Below are positions 11,657-24,479 of a DNA stretch of 40,627 nucleotides, piece after piece. The stretch lies in NCBI GenBank assembly GCA_001953115.1, contig LSSL01000358.1, positions 1 to 40,627 on the forward strand. Direction: 5' to 3'. How positions within the stretch are numbered: position 1 is the first letter of the stretch; every line of letters starts with the position of its first letter. Source of the DNA: Smittium mucronatum. Taxonomy: Eukaryota; Kickxellomycota; Harpellomycetes; Harpellales; Legeriomycetaceae. Below the pieces are notes generated by a model. The model worked only from the letters and a program-made list of their open reading frames with translations. It was not told the origin of the DNA and searched no databases. A program made the position numbers and the translations under genes.

Positions 11657-14209
11657 ATAAATTCAAATTGATAAAAACCAATTTAATTTTTTTTATAAAT
11701 AAATGTGGTAAAGTGAAGATAATTCTATTGTATTTTTTCTAAAAAAATAGTCTATGTAATTTTGTGTATTTTTATAAAAAATATCAGAGTGGTAAGTAAA
11801 ATTTCCAAGGATTTTTTATCATAAAAAACTAATTATTTCATTTTTTTTAAAACCAAGTTATAATTTTTAAATGAATTAACCCCGCTTTTTTACTTGAAAC
11901 ATGATTTATTTTAAGGATTAAGATACCAATTTAAAACTTATTATAGAATGAGAATTTAGTAGATTAATTTTAAAATAAAATTAATTTTCAGATTTTATTT
12001 TTATCTAAAAAGAAATTAAAAATTACATAAGTGTATTTGCAAAAAAAAAAAAAAAAAGCTTCTTCCATCCGTAGTCGAACTAAATTCATATTTCTTAAGA
12101 AAAGAGATGTGATATAATAGCCTATCAATCTTTATAAATAGTTATAATTCATATTATTATTTCAATTATATCCAAAATTCGAGGTTACCTAACTATCGTT
12201 GTATTCGGTGTGAAATAATATGATAAATTTTCAATTCAATTAACCTATGCAATTACTATTTTCGATTTTAATTTTCAGCTTATAGAAATGAATAAATTAA
12301 AAATATAACCACATACTTTATTTATATAAAAATATAATGGTTTAAAAATTTAAATTTATTAACTAAAAAATATTTTTCACAGTTTTTTAAATCAAAAAAT
12401 TATTTCCAATATATTTGATTGAATTATTTCAAATTCATGTAAATAATACTGGTAATTTTTTTTGAAAAAAGCTTATTATATATAAAATAAATATATAAAA
12501 TAAATCTTTATTCTTAATGTAGCCTATTATATTTTTAAAATCATAAAAAAATTATTTCTTGTTATTATAAAATTTGGATTATTAACAATGATACAAAGAT
12601 ATTTTTTTAAACAATACAGATTATATTAGAACAAAAATTACTTATTTTCAACGAGTTTATAGCTTTTTTTTTAGTTTATTTTTTACTTTAAAACTAATAT
12701 CCTTTAAAAAAAATTCAAATAAAAGTGTTATAATTTTGTTAGCTAGTTTAGAATTTTTATTCTTAAAACAAAACTGAGCCTCAAAATATTTCAAATAATT
12801 TCTTTAATTGAATAAAAGAATAATAAAAATAATATTCTGATATTTTCCAAATGTTAAAATGCAACTTTTAGGCATATTAATTTAATTTTTATATAAATTA
12901 AATTTTAAAGTTATTAATCTTTTGACTTATTTTAACAAATTTAATAGGATATTGTAAAAGATTAATGTTTATAATATCAAGAATAATTGAAAATTAATAA
13001 TCTAAATCTATTATAATCATCATAATAGATTTATTAAGTCATTTATAAAAAAATTATTAGAAGTATTTAACAGATAGGAGTGAGGATAAAAAGTACTTTT
13101 ATATTTTCAAAAGTAAAAGGGAAATTATTTTTTTATCAAAATGAGTTATAAAATTTCCCTAATATATTAAGTTGAAATTCAAATAAAAACATTACATTTT
13201 ATTTAAAATTCATTTTTTTTATCCAAGCTAGTCAAAGATTGTCAAAAAAAGAAAAAAATGCTCTCAAAAAAGTTATTCAAACGAAAAGAAAAGAAAATTT
13301 AATTTATTTAAAGTATGGATTTGATTAGAATTTTAGATAATAGATAAAAATATCCAATCCTTCTACTCGGATGGTGAAATTATATATATTAAATAGTTAT
13401 AAATTCAAACAGAAAGATGGAATATTCGTTAAAGTTTTGGAATATAAAAATATAGTAGAAATAAAAAATTTAAAATAGTATTAATTAAAATTATTTACAA
13501 ATCTAATAATTGAAACTATCAATGCTGTCTTTCCATGCAGTTTAATTTCGCTTATATTTAAATAATTCATCGAAAATTTCCTTATTATGAATTAAAAATA
13601 TAATCAAAAAACTAAATATTAATTTATAGTCAATATAGTCCAAAATAAGAAAAGGAAATTCATAATACGTTTTCAATGAGCATTAAAAAATAAATTGTTT
13701 GTTTTATGAGTAGATATATATCCGATATTGACCAGAGTTCTTCTTATAAAAAAAATATTATTTTCGAAGAACTTATAATGTATTCATCAAAATATAAATG
13801 AATTCGGATAATTTTTTAAATAAATTATAAATAAAAACGTTTAATTCTTTTACCACTAACAAAAAACTTTGCTAAAAAAAGGTGTATATTTATGAAGAGA
13901 TTCGGTTTTCAAAAAAAAAATCAATAAATATAGGTACAGATATGTTAATCATAAACCAGAATATGGTGAATATTGTTTAATTTAAAATTTAATTACGATT
14001 ATTTAACTTTATTTGTAATAAGACTGTCAGATATTTGATTAAAAGAATTATTCTTCGCAACTTTTTAATTATCAGAAAATTTGGAAAAAAATTTTCTAAA
14101 AAATAATTATATATAATTTAGATGATTTTTTTATATTTAAATAACAATACAGATTTTAATTTTTTTGATTTGAAAGGACCTCATATGGCTAAAGGCTAAA
14201 CATCGATAG

Positions 14210-14446
14210 AATTTACTACAATATTTTAGTAATGAAACAATTTTTTTTCCTGAAAGTATAAAATATGTTAATTTAAATAAAATTACTGAGAATTTAAGGA
14301 TCAGGTTTAATGAGATATTTTTTATAATAAAAGATAAAAATGATATACTAGTTAAAAATAATAAAGATGGCGAAGGAGAAATTTTGAAAAGCTTAGTCAT
14401 TTTAAAATGGCTAAGCTTTCTTATTATACCATTTTTTATTTCCTAA
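14210..14446 (+). pseudogene. Possible coding ghost, 78 codons, unknown
   Basis: The + strand is open for 78 codons with no ATG at its start, ending in TAA at 14444-14446. Excerpts are FSNETIFFPESIKYVNLNKI and KDKNDILVKNNKDGEGEILK. Residue usage, including Asp, Glu and Gly, looks more natural than in neighbouring frames. The minus strand is also open across the same stretch (14137-14400), but as a Ser/Leu/Phe-rich string that is probably a shadow. Upstream, in another frame, GPHMAKG precedes a stop, which hints at a frameshifted continuation. The frame runs across a 32-bp palindrome. No family is recognised. Confidence 0.25.
14388..14419. repeat. 32-bp near-perfect palindrome
   Basis: AAAGCTTAGTCATTTT is followed at once by AAAATGGCTAAGCTTT, its complement except for one T-G pair. 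As RNA or single-stranded DNA it would fold into a 16-bp hairpin with almost no loop. It sits inside the open frame at 14210-14446, so it is unlikely to be a terminator for it. Its function is unknown. Confidence 0.6.
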
Positions 14447-17400
14447 AAGTCAATTATGCTTATTGAAGGCTTTCTCTATTGGATTAAATATTCAGTATGT
14501 GTACTGATCCTATTGGTTCATTACAGAGAATATAATTTTTTTTTTTAATAAGTATAAAGATCGAAAAAATATATTTAAAATGCCCAAAAAATTATAAATT
14601 CCATGAATTCACAATTTATACAGCAATATTCTTATACATCAGGATAGCTTCCCTAACATCAATTTATCAATTTTAAATCGATATATATATGTGATTCAAT
14701 AATTAAGATTCATCATACATTTCACCCCATTTTCGAACCAGATATACCTCTAAATTATCGTTCAGCAAACACCAATTTTTAATAATAAATAATTATTGAT
14801 GTTTAATTAAATAAAAACTAGAGATAATTCTTGTATATTTTCTGTCAATCCACCATATACGTCAATTCAGAAAACTCTAATTTAATACGAGCTATTCTTT
14901 ATCTTAAAGAACGTAATTAAGATAATTTTTTATACCCGCTCATGAAAATTGTGCGACACGTTAGTTGAGAGGAAATGAATTACAATCTGCAACTGCTTAA
15001 ATAAAAAAATCATATTTAAAAGCGAAATAAATCACACACGCAAAATAATTGTACTTCAGGGAAAAAATAGAAAAAATCAAAAACTTGAAAATGAAAATTT
15101 CCAATAAATAATCAATTTTAAATTATTTAATTTTTATTAATATAACAATTTACAATAACTCTGCTAGATGATAATATAATACCATTTTAATCAATATTAT
15201 AGAAAATAGTTAGGATAGTATAAAATTAAATATATTTTTAATAATACAGAAATCTCTTAACTCATATCAAATGTATTCAGATTTAAAATTCCCCATTTTT
15301 AACGTTTAAAATTAAAAGATTATAATAAAAATTTGTTTAATTTTAAAATTTAGCAATTCCAGATATTTTATAAAAAAAAGTTATAAAAAAAAGTTAAAAT
15401 GGAAAGAAAAAAAATTATTATAATAATTACATATAGAAAAAAAATTGAACATGAAATCCCCGTCTGAATTGCCGAATTTTACTGATTTAGTAAATTTTTT
15501 TTCCTATTTTCTCGGAACAAAAATAATATATATATATATAATTTGCATAAAATAGTCAAGAAAATTTTTAAATATATCTCATTTTTTTCCAATTAATCAT
15601 CAAATTTTTAATCTTGAATAAAAAATTATCTTGCTTATAATATATCGATTATTTTAATAAATATTATTTTTATTAAAATAAACTGCTCCGAAAGCTTATT
15701 TATAACATTGATTATATGTTTCTGTCATTTATTTACTATCAAACCTCTATAAAACCACTTTATTAATTTTTTAATAGATAAAAAAATAAAAAATCGTTTT
15801 TAAAGTGCAAATTTCTTCGAAAAATATTTCGAAAATTTTTTTTCTACCCCAATACAATCTTATAATTTTATTGATAAAAATTTCATTATAGTTATATATA
15901 GTAAATATTTTCAGCCAAATTTTAATATCTATCTTTTCTATTAAGCATTTTTATCGAGCCAAAATTTTGTGTTATTTTTTCGACTTTTTTTTTTTAAAAT
16001 ACGAGTTGATATTAGAAAGTTTACAAAGTTTGCCAGATAATTGTTTTTTCAAAAAAGTACTACGTTAAATGGAAAATTTTTTATACGTACGTTAATATTA
16101 GAGTTTTTTTTTTGGAGTGCTTTAAAACCATATCTCATAATTAAATCAACTCTTTATTAAAAACTAATTTCACTACCAATAAAACTGAAACATAAATAAT
16201 TTTAGAATTTTTATAAGTTACTTAGCAGAAATTATCATTATTAATTTTTTTAAATTTAATTATTTTATTTTACTAATATATATAGCAATCAAATAAATTT
16301 AATTTTCGAAATACAGATTAAATATAAAAGCTTTATGTGGATTAATTACTCAATTTGATTAAAATTTTTAGCCGGTATTAAAAAAAACTATGAGGGATTA
16401 TCGCTATTGGGCTAATTGAGTTAATCGGCCTTAAATTTGATTTTGATTTGATTTTCTCATTTATAAATTGTATTTTGTGTCTACTATTAGAAAATTATAA
16501 AGTCGATTAAAAATATAAATTTATATAATTTATTTCAAAAAATATGTACTTATAAGTGAAAATAATAAAAATAAAAAATTGGCACGAAAAAAACTACTAA
16601 ATATTGCATGTTTTAAAATTATTTTATATAGAAAAAATTGAAAACTAGATTGGGTTAGTAAAAAATGATATTTATTAAAATTAATCACAATTTTAAAATT
16701 GCAATTAGTTTCATGCTACAGTTACCCTTTAAAATTATTTTAATATTTATAATACAAAAACTAAAGAATAACCAAATAACCATAAATAATTTTTTTTGAA
16801 TTTTGTAATATAGATTTACTCTATTGAAAAAATTCTGAAGAAATCCCTTTGATCCACATAGATATAAATATTAATCACAAAATTAAATTTCCAAAACTCG
16901 TAATTAGGGCACCTCTTTAATGTCGAATTTTTACAATAATCTAAAAAAAACAATTTATACTAAACCAATGTCCCATAATATTTAGGATTGAGTAAGTTTA
17001 TTAACAAAAACTGAAATATTTATTGTTAATTAAAACTTTTTCTGGGGCTTGGAAGACAAGAAAAAAGGTATTCTCTATTTATTTTAGCTTTTATAGGTTA
17101 AATTATGGTTAAATAATTCTTAAATGTGTTATAATGAATTTTATTTTTCTTCACAGTATCTCTTTTAAAGTTATCGAATTAAAAAAAATATATATTCTGA
17201 GGATTTTATAAATTCACAAAATTAAAACATCTTAATCATAACCTATATAAATATTATGAATTATAATATCTTCAGTTTTGCATACTTTCTCTTTATTTAA
17301 TAAGATATTTTTCAGTTAATTTTACAGTAATAGAAATAAAAATTTAAAGTTATTCCACTTGCTTATATTAAAATTAATCATAATAGAATTAAATCAGTTC

Positions 17401-19764
17401 AGAAAAATATAAAAATTGAATTTATGAAAATTAAATTTCATCTTTTTAACTGTTTAAAAAATTAATATGCTTATACTTCATTATAATTTTTATTTTAATA
17501 ATTATAATCAGGAAAATTAAAAAATTCATAGATTATACTTTAAATTTAAATATATCCTAATAATTTTTTCTGAATAGGTTATTAATTAAAATTTTTTTGC
17601 GAAATTTATATATTTATATAACAAGAAAATGGTTTTATTCTATACGTGATCCAATTTTATTTCTAAAAATCATTTTTATTACTCACCCGATTTTCAAAAG
17701 TTTGAATTTATAGCTTTTTCCATAATTATCGCATACTTTTATTCTGACTATTTTCATTATTTATCGCATTTTCTCATCATTTATTTTTATACATTAATTG
17801 ATAATAGGTTTTAATCACCTATTAATAAAGATTATAAGTTAGGTGAAGAAATAGGAAAATCCATTGTACCAATTTCAAAAAAATATAATTCTAAATTAAA
17901 TTAACAGTGATAATATCACATAAGACTTATTATTTTAGGAAAAAGGATAATTTTACTTAGGTGCTCAATCTAAAAACAAAAATATGTTTATTATGATATT
18001 GTGATCTCTACGTGAGTTTATTTTATTTTTTGGATTTAATCTCTTTGTCATCGCAGTAAATTATATTTTATCATATTATTGGGTAAAAATAGAATTTTAA
18101 ATTTGGAATTGGTAAAATATATTATCAATTAATATAAATTAAATCAACAAAAGAAAATAAAATAGTATTTAAATAAAAAATAGTAATTAAATTATAATTA
18201 ATTTTGTTTTTTATTAGCATCTAGATGAATATGTTATAGTATTTAATTATTACAAGTTTTTTCCTAATTATATTCATAATATCCACGAGAAATAAATATT
18301 TTTTCACCATTAAATATTATCATCAATTAAAAGTAATTAAAAAAATCATACTACAGATCAATATTTAATTATTTGATTATACAATTATTATTATTTATTT
18401 AAAAAATGATATTTATAATTGTGTTTTCAATAATTTCCTGTAATATAGGTATGTTAGAATCAAAATTCTGTGATTAATTTTCGAAATTACACTTTATTCT
18501 TAAAATAAAGTTTTAAAAAGTTCAAAATTTTAATCAATCCAATCTTTAGAATTTAATTTAAATCATATTATAATTTATCAAAAAATAATGACCTTATTCA
18601 TAAATTTTCCTTAAATTAAACAGGTGTTTTTTTTTTTTTAATTGAATTAATATTTATTATTGAAATAGAAATTTATTTAATAAATACTAAATTTATCATC
18701 ATGAAAAAAAACATGCACATTTAAGAATCTCATCAAAAAATACATCAAATACGCATTAACATTATTTTAAATTAATATATATTTATTGATTTAAAAAAAT
18801 ATTGAATTTTTCTATTTCTTTGAAGTAAAGTGAGTGGGTTCCTATTTAATAATTTTTAATCAAATTTCGAAAAATATAATTTTGAGATTGTAGATCAAAA
18901 ACAATGAGATTTTCTATCATCTATCACTCAATAGATTTTTTTTCCCCTTTACTGAACTTTATTACAAGTATTATATTAATATTAAGTCAATAATTTTTCT
19001 AATAAAGAATAAAATAATTATACTTAAAATTTTAATTATTCTATTTTTAATAAAAATTAACTATATTTCATTTTTAAAAAAGTAAAGGATTTGAAATAAG
19101 ATAAGAATAATGTTTTTAATAAGAGTTATATATGTGAATAACACCAAGTAAATATTCGCTGCTAAAAAATGAATTTTATTGCAAAGCAAATTATGAATAT
19201 TTTGTGTTTTCAATACCCAGAAAAAAACCATCCCTAAACTAAAACTAAAAATAAATTAATTTTTCCATAAAAATTATCAACCAAAATTATTACCTATTTA
19301 ATATTATAATTTTTGATTATATTTAAAAGATGTATTTTTCTGTGGCAAAAATTCCTTAAAAATATTAAAATAAATATATATAAAAAGTTCGATTATATGT
19401 AATTATTATATTTTAAATTTTTAATATCAAAAAAAAATTAATTTAGCCAAAGTGATGGAATTATTAGTAAAAAATTGCAAGATGTTTATTTCTATAATCT
19501 AACGAAAATATTTTATATATTTCATATCGCATAATTATTAACAGATATTTATATCATTATATCTAAAAGCTTTGAATTGATTACAATAAATAACTAACAT
19601 CACATTTTTTTATAGTTTGTATTAAAAAATAAATTGCATTATTAATAAATAATTATACGAAATAATTTCAAGAGTATATAGTATTTTTGAACTAGAATTA
19701 ATAGGAGATTTAATAGATTTTATAATTAAGCACATTTTTTTATATATTTCATGATTTTAATGTT

Positions 19765-20175
19765 ATTTTGACGAGTTATTTAATATTATTTTAAATAATT
19801 TATTTTTTCTTATTATATATAATATGATAAATTCCTCCATTTTTTTTTATTTAGCTAATTTAATGCCTAAAAAATAAAAATTCTGGATTTTTTGAAGTAA
19901 AAAAAAATTAGAAATTTGATTTAAATTTTTTTTTCTTTATTTATGACACGAAAATTAATGAAAGAATGATCAGAATAATGAATAAACCACTATTTGTCTC
20001 TCGCATTACCAGTCTATTAATTTTTAATATAATGTATTTTTTATTTAGTTTTAGTACTTTATAAACAGCTTGAATTCAATTTTTTGGGTTGTAAATTTTC
20101 CAATTATTTAATGATTATTATTCCTTGGAATAAATTATTATTATTATCACCATATTTTGAATTCTTACGATTTAA
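19765..20175 (+). repeat. 5' LTR of the chromovirus (approximate start)
   Basis: The segment 20040-20170 matches 26060-26180 with many substitutions. Shared blocks include CAGCTTGAATTCA, an ATTATCACC-ATATT-TGAA type stretch, and TTTAATTTTAG/TTTAGTTTTAG just upstream. Homology continues less clearly back to a CTAAAAAAT...TTCTGG block at about 19867. The start is placed only by analogy with the 3' copy. Confidence 0.5.
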
Positions 20176-20269
20176 AAAAAAAAATTAGATATCTTATAGT
20201 TTAAGATTCTATATTAATATTCTAAAAAATCCAAAAAATAATTTTAAAATAAATCTTAAATACCAATCC

Positions 20270-21240
20270 AAGCTACTCAGTTTCCTTTAAATCTATTCCA
20301 AAGAAAAAAACAATAGTATAATCACTTCCAGACCATTCTAACCCCCACTGGTAACTCGCTATAAAAACTAACCTTATATACCTAGAAATTATTACTGCAC
20401 CTGTCTTTGAATCTGAAAATACAATCCATCGAGCACCCATCCTAGTAGCCACATCTTATTTTATCTCGAAAATACACTAAATTTATCCGATACAGTCAGT
20501 TATGATGGCTGTCTAACGATATATCAAGCTTTTATGTAATGTATGAGCTTGTATTTTGGGAAAAATCTGAATTTCTCAATGAATACGAAACCTAATTGGT
20601 TATATCAGCGCTCATCTTACTTCAACAGCTTATGCTGTTTTGGAAATCTCATACTAACCAACCCCCCTTAATAATTTCATTTCAAAAAATTCGTAAGGAT
20701 TTTTTTAGACATCTTTCCGATTCAAGCACATGTATCAGACCCAGAGAACTGACGGTTAAACCTAAAGAAGAGCCCAAATCTGTGGTATTATACTCTACGG
20801 AACTCAAATCACTTATTGGAGAATTTTTTTTTTGACTGACTTGCTTTTTTCTACATTTTTCTTTGCTGAATCGATGAAATTTCATAGATTTTACGGTAAT
20901 GAATTGCTTAACAACTGAAATTGAGGGAAATATGGATATTGCAATATGCTTATACAATTTACTAGACACTGGATCCATTTTTAAACAACAAAATTACAGC
21001 AGCTATTATAGAAAGTACCCAAAAAGCCACCCTTCAAACCAATACTACTCACAATCAATAAACCATGGAAAACACTCTTCGAAGATAAACTGATGGAGAT
21101 ATATGTTATACCTTCTAAATTTAGACCAAAAATTACATAATAGGAAAAAAAAGGCGTGGTGAACTGTTTATATCTTCACTGTTATAAACCTGGTCATCAT
21201 GAAAATGCTGCCCTATTAAGTCTAGCTCTACAAAAAGCAG
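20270..21240 (+). pseudogene. gag: Chromovirus gag relic with zinc knuckle
   Basis: Gag packages the element RNA into particles. This relic has higher G+C than the DNA before it. Fragments of open frame (20596-20835 and 20899-21093) carry mixed polar residues. The second includes YRKYPKSHPSNQYYSQSINH, resembling the Ser/Pro-rich linker before the zinc knuckle in this family. At 21162-21215 a CLYLHCYKPGHHENAALL reading recalls the CCHC knuckle C-Y-x-C-G-K-P-G-H: the second half C-x4-H is visible, but the last Cys is replaced and the first half looks frameshifted. The capsid region cannot be aligned by eye. It is followed by the protease relic, as expected in a gag-pol order. Confidence 0.5.
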
Positions 21241-21339
21241 ATCCCAGTAGATAGAATGAATCTACTACAGAAATATAACTTTTTAATATGTTATATTACT
21301 TTATTATTTCTATTATCAGGATTTTTTTTTCAATAAAGT

Positions 21340-21650
21340 CACATTTAAACATTTCTAAAAAATTTGTTGATACATTATGTCTTATTGATTAAGGAGCTAA
21401 TGATAGTTTAATAGACTATAATTTTATTAAACTTAATATTACACCAAAAAAACTTCAATAAAGAATCAATTACAAGGAGCTCGACGATAAAAACAACCTT
21501 GGGCCGCCTATTAATGAGTGCTACTCAGGTACTAATATAGTCCTAAGAGATTTGCACCGCAAAAAAATAACACTATATCAATAAATTCGCCTTAAATACC
21601 TATCTTTTTGGATCTCTCTTGGCTTAAAATTCATAAACCAAGTTTAAAGT
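21340..21650 (+). pseudogene. Chromovirus aspartic protease relic
   Basis: Retroviral-type aspartic proteases mature the polyprotein and carry an LIDSGA active site. Here KKFVDTLCLID-stop-GAND then SLIDYNFIKLNI is readable from about 21360 to 21435. The catalytic Asp is present and the following Ser codon has become TAA. A later stretch near 21505-21650 reads RPINECYSGTNIVLRDLHRK and, about 15 residues on, FWISLGLKFINQV. This resembles the typical ...ILGLPWL.. end of the domain. The position between the zinc knuckle and RT supports the call. Stops and probable small indels make it inactive. Confidence 0.5.
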
Positions 21651-22139
21651 GTATTAAATTTAAATAAAATTTGAATCCAAGAACTGAAAATTAAATTTTT
21701 TAAAACTAAAAAACAATATATATCGATATTTGGATATCCACTGTACTACAACAGCGATCCATAAGATATATCAGATTATTTGGGTAGTATAATCTGATCT
21801 CGAAGAATTATTTTAATCCGCAACAGAATCAACTGACACGCTATTAAAAAATCACCAACACCAAAATCTATACACTATAAATAAAAAATTAGAGGACTTT
21901 CCAGACATATCACCCTGTCACAACAAAATATAAATGACAATAATCAGCTACATGATAGAAACATCTTGTAAACTGAGACACTATTTGAAACTAAAATTTA
22001 AGAATAAATAAATTCAACATAACAGAAGATTATACCTAATTTTCGCCACATATGAAAATAAAAAAGGCAAAATATCTTGTCAGAAATCGATAGTACAATT
22101 TTCCAATAGACCTAAAAGCTCGTTTAAAATCATACTTGG

Positions 22140-22414
22140 GACCGATATATTATTATTCGGAAACCAAAATCAAGGCCTTGAAACTCTAAATAGACTAAAA
22201 CCCGACAAAAATCTTTATTAGATAATCTAAATCTCCCAACGGTGTTCCAATAATGTTTTTCAAAAATAATGACGGTGATCTAAGACTCTGCATATATTAC
22301 AGAAAACTTAATGAACGAATGATAAAAAACAGGTACTTACTCCCGAGGACCATTATATCTTTTTACAGAATCCAATATAAAAGTATCTATAATAAATTTG
22401 ATTTAAAAGGTGCA
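22140..22414 (+). pseudogene. pol: Chromovirus reverse transcriptase relic, N-terminal part
   Basis: The frame starting at 22253 reads MFFKNNDGDLRLCIYYRKLN, close to the RT signature F-V-K-K-K-D-G-S-L-R-L-C-V-D-Y-R-K-L-N of gypsy elements, followed by an IKNRYLLPR string. Then NKFDLKGA matches the S-K-L-D-L-R-G-A block that holds the first catalytic Asp. Upstream, 22140-22250 contains remnants of the preceding S-P-A-G-A-P region in another frame. After the GCA at 22412-22414 the similarity ends abruptly and resumes at 23246, so the protein is split by an insertion. Confidence 0.75.
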
Positions 22415-23245
22415 ATGTCGAAAGTGGATTCTCTATACCAGTTATTCTGGTATAAATCCTTGCTTTTAAACAGTTGTTGTTCATTCAGAGGTGAGGCCAC
22501 ACTAAACGCACGATTGATAGTGCACTCATTGCCCTCGGTCAGCAGAGACTTTAGGGCAGGTATTGCTTCCTTACTCCGCTTATCCCCACTTCACCGGTTG
22601 CTCTCTGTACTGAAAACACAGAGTGTTTGCACAACACCCATTGTAGGAATAATAGACAAGATTCTTACCGGGGGGGGGGGATAGGTTAGGACCTGAACTT
22701 AACGTAAATCCCAGCAAAAAAGATAAAAGATCTTCTATAACTGATTATCTCGCCAAGTTGATCGATCTGACTAAGTGATCACCTAAAGCAGAGGCTTCAG
22801 AAGAGAAGAATGCCGAAGCATCACTTTCTTTATCCTATGCCACCTCTCGCCGAGCATCAACCTCCGGGGAAAATCCATAAGTATAAGCACCGAACTCGAC
22901 CAACCCATGGACTTTCATAAACATGCCCATAACGCTATTTAAGCTAATGCCATCACTAAGCAAAATAAAGATAAAATAACTAAATTATTAAACCTGACTA
23001 ACGAGTAATGATCCCAGCCCAAAAAGGTAATAAAATAACTACCAAAAACTAACTAGACCAACTACTGGTAAAACTATAACCGAAAAAAATAAAAAATAAC
23101 TGTATTCAAAACAAAAGATAAAACTAACTAAGTTATACTACTAAACTATAAAGCGACTAAGACAGTGCTCAGGCGTGCTAAGACTTTCAGACCATAAATG
23201 GGGCGTAGCTTCACCTAGGTTGAAAATGCGTGTTATACCTCTTTA
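22415..23245. mobile_element. Unidentified 831-bp insertion inside the RT relic
   Basis: RT similarity stops after GGTGCA at 22409-22414 and resumes with GCATATAATCTTG at 23246. Joining the two sides restores the expected G-A-Y-N-L order. GCA occurs at both joints, compatible with a 3-bp target duplication, though three bases prove little. The insert is richer in G+C, contains a run of 11 G at 22670-22680, and has two coding-like stretches on the + strand (listed separately). No terminal inverted repeat was found. It could be a truncated non-LTR or other element, or a captured gene fragment. Confidence 0.5.
22680..23010 (+). pseudogene. Coding relic inside the insertion, unknown
   Basis: Starting in the G run, the + strand reads LGPELNVNPSKKDKRSSITD then YLAKLIDLTK, a TGA, and SPKAEASEEKNAEASLSLSY followed by ATSRRASTSGENP, all in one frame. 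A frame change near 22880 then gives STELDQPMDFHKHAHNAI and, after a stop, ANAITKQNKDKITKLLNLTN. This hydrophilic, Lys/Ser/Ala-rich, low-complexity protein resembles the N-terminal region of a Gag-like or ORF1-like nucleic-acid binding protein, but no motif identifies it. The preceding open stretch 22485-22684 (in another frame) may be its leader. It is broken by stops and one frameshift. Confidence 0.4.
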
Positions 23246-24240
23246 GCATATAATCTTGTTAGTGTAAAACCAGGAGACGAATGAAAAACATCAACCCGAT
23301 TCCGTTACAGCCAATTTGAGTACTAAGCTATTCCATTTGATTTAAACTATGATCCTACCACCTTCCAGAATTTCATCAAATACATACTAAAAGATTTAAT
23401 TAATAATTGAGCTATAATATATTTAGTAGACATCTTAATCTATGGCAACACCTTATCCTAAAATAATAGGAAAGTGATATATATATTCCAAATTATTGGG
23501 AAAAAATTCTATACTGTAACTTGAGAAAATTTCATTCCAAAAAAAAGAGGTAATATTATTAGGTCATATCATTTCAAGCAAAGGGATGCGTGTTAAAACT
23601 GCTATGACTGCTATCCTTGAAAACCGGAAGACACCACAAAATGTTTAATATATTCAAATATTCTTATTTTTGTAAACTGTTATTGGAAATTAATTCCAGA
23701 TCTGTCTAAAATAGCTATTCTTATTAAAAACCTGCTCAAGAAAAAAAAAGTGTTTAATAAGGACGAGTATTCGTAAAAAGCATTTCGAAAAATAATAAGC
23801 CTACTCATATTACCACGAATACTCTGCTATCCTACACCTGATAGACGGTACATCATTGCGAAAGATGCTTCATAATATGCGATGGGAGCAATACCGTACA
23901 AAAAATCATCTGGTGGTCAATTACACCCTGTATGATACTTATCAAGGAAATTTTCTTCAATTGAGATAAAATACACAATATACGACAAATAAATGCTATC
24001 GATAATCTCATCATTCAAATAATGTTAACATTTCTTAAAAGATGACAAAAAACAAGTACTAGTTTTAAACGATCACAAGAACTTGGAATAATTCAATTAT
24101 CAAAGTTCCTGAATCGCAGAAGTGTACGATGGTGGCTATTATTTAATCGTTTTTATTTTGTAAAATCAAAACGACCTTGAAACCAATCTGGAAAACCAGA
24201 CCCATTGTATCGAAGAACCGAGAATAAAATGAAAACTCAC
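23246..24240 (+). pseudogene. pol: Chromovirus RT C-terminal part and RNase H relic
   Basis: The reading AYNLVSVKPGDE-stop-KT matches the RT block after the first catalytic Asp, with the expected Trp turned into TGA. FQNFIKYILKDLINN follows, then IIYLVDILIYGN at about 23405-23450. This corresponds to the Y-L-D-D catalytic box with the first Asp replaced by Val, which would abolish polymerase activity. LLGHIISSKGMRV (about 23560) is the usual next block. RNase H follows: AKDAS-stop-YAMGAI near 23860, SRKFSSIEIKYTIYDK near 23945, and DHKNLE near 24070. The first and last keep their Asp residues, but the Glu expected after YDK is a stop. Many stops and frame changes break the sequence. Confidence 0.75.
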
Positions 24241-24479
24241 TCCCTAAAAAAATTATTCAAAGTAACCACTTCATAAATGTGATTTCCAGAATAGAAACCA
24301 AACTCATTGCAAAAATTTAATCGAATATTCATTAAGACCAAGATTTAATATAAAAACTCTAAATAAGTCCAAAAAGAAAACTTTATACAGTCAAAAGACA
24401 CTTCAAAATTCATGAATATCTAACATATTTTAAGTATAAGCTATATGTATACGACGTTATGATCATCGATGTTATATTT

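Larger units (their letters stand above)
11657..19764. other. A+T-rich gene desert
   Basis: About 8 kb with the same character as 500-9500. It contains a 17-base A run near 12040-12056, TA repeats near 15525-15540, and a small patch of slightly higher G+C near 16380-16440. The possible coding ghost at 14210-14446 is listed separately. I recognise no other gene or element. Confidence 0.7.
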
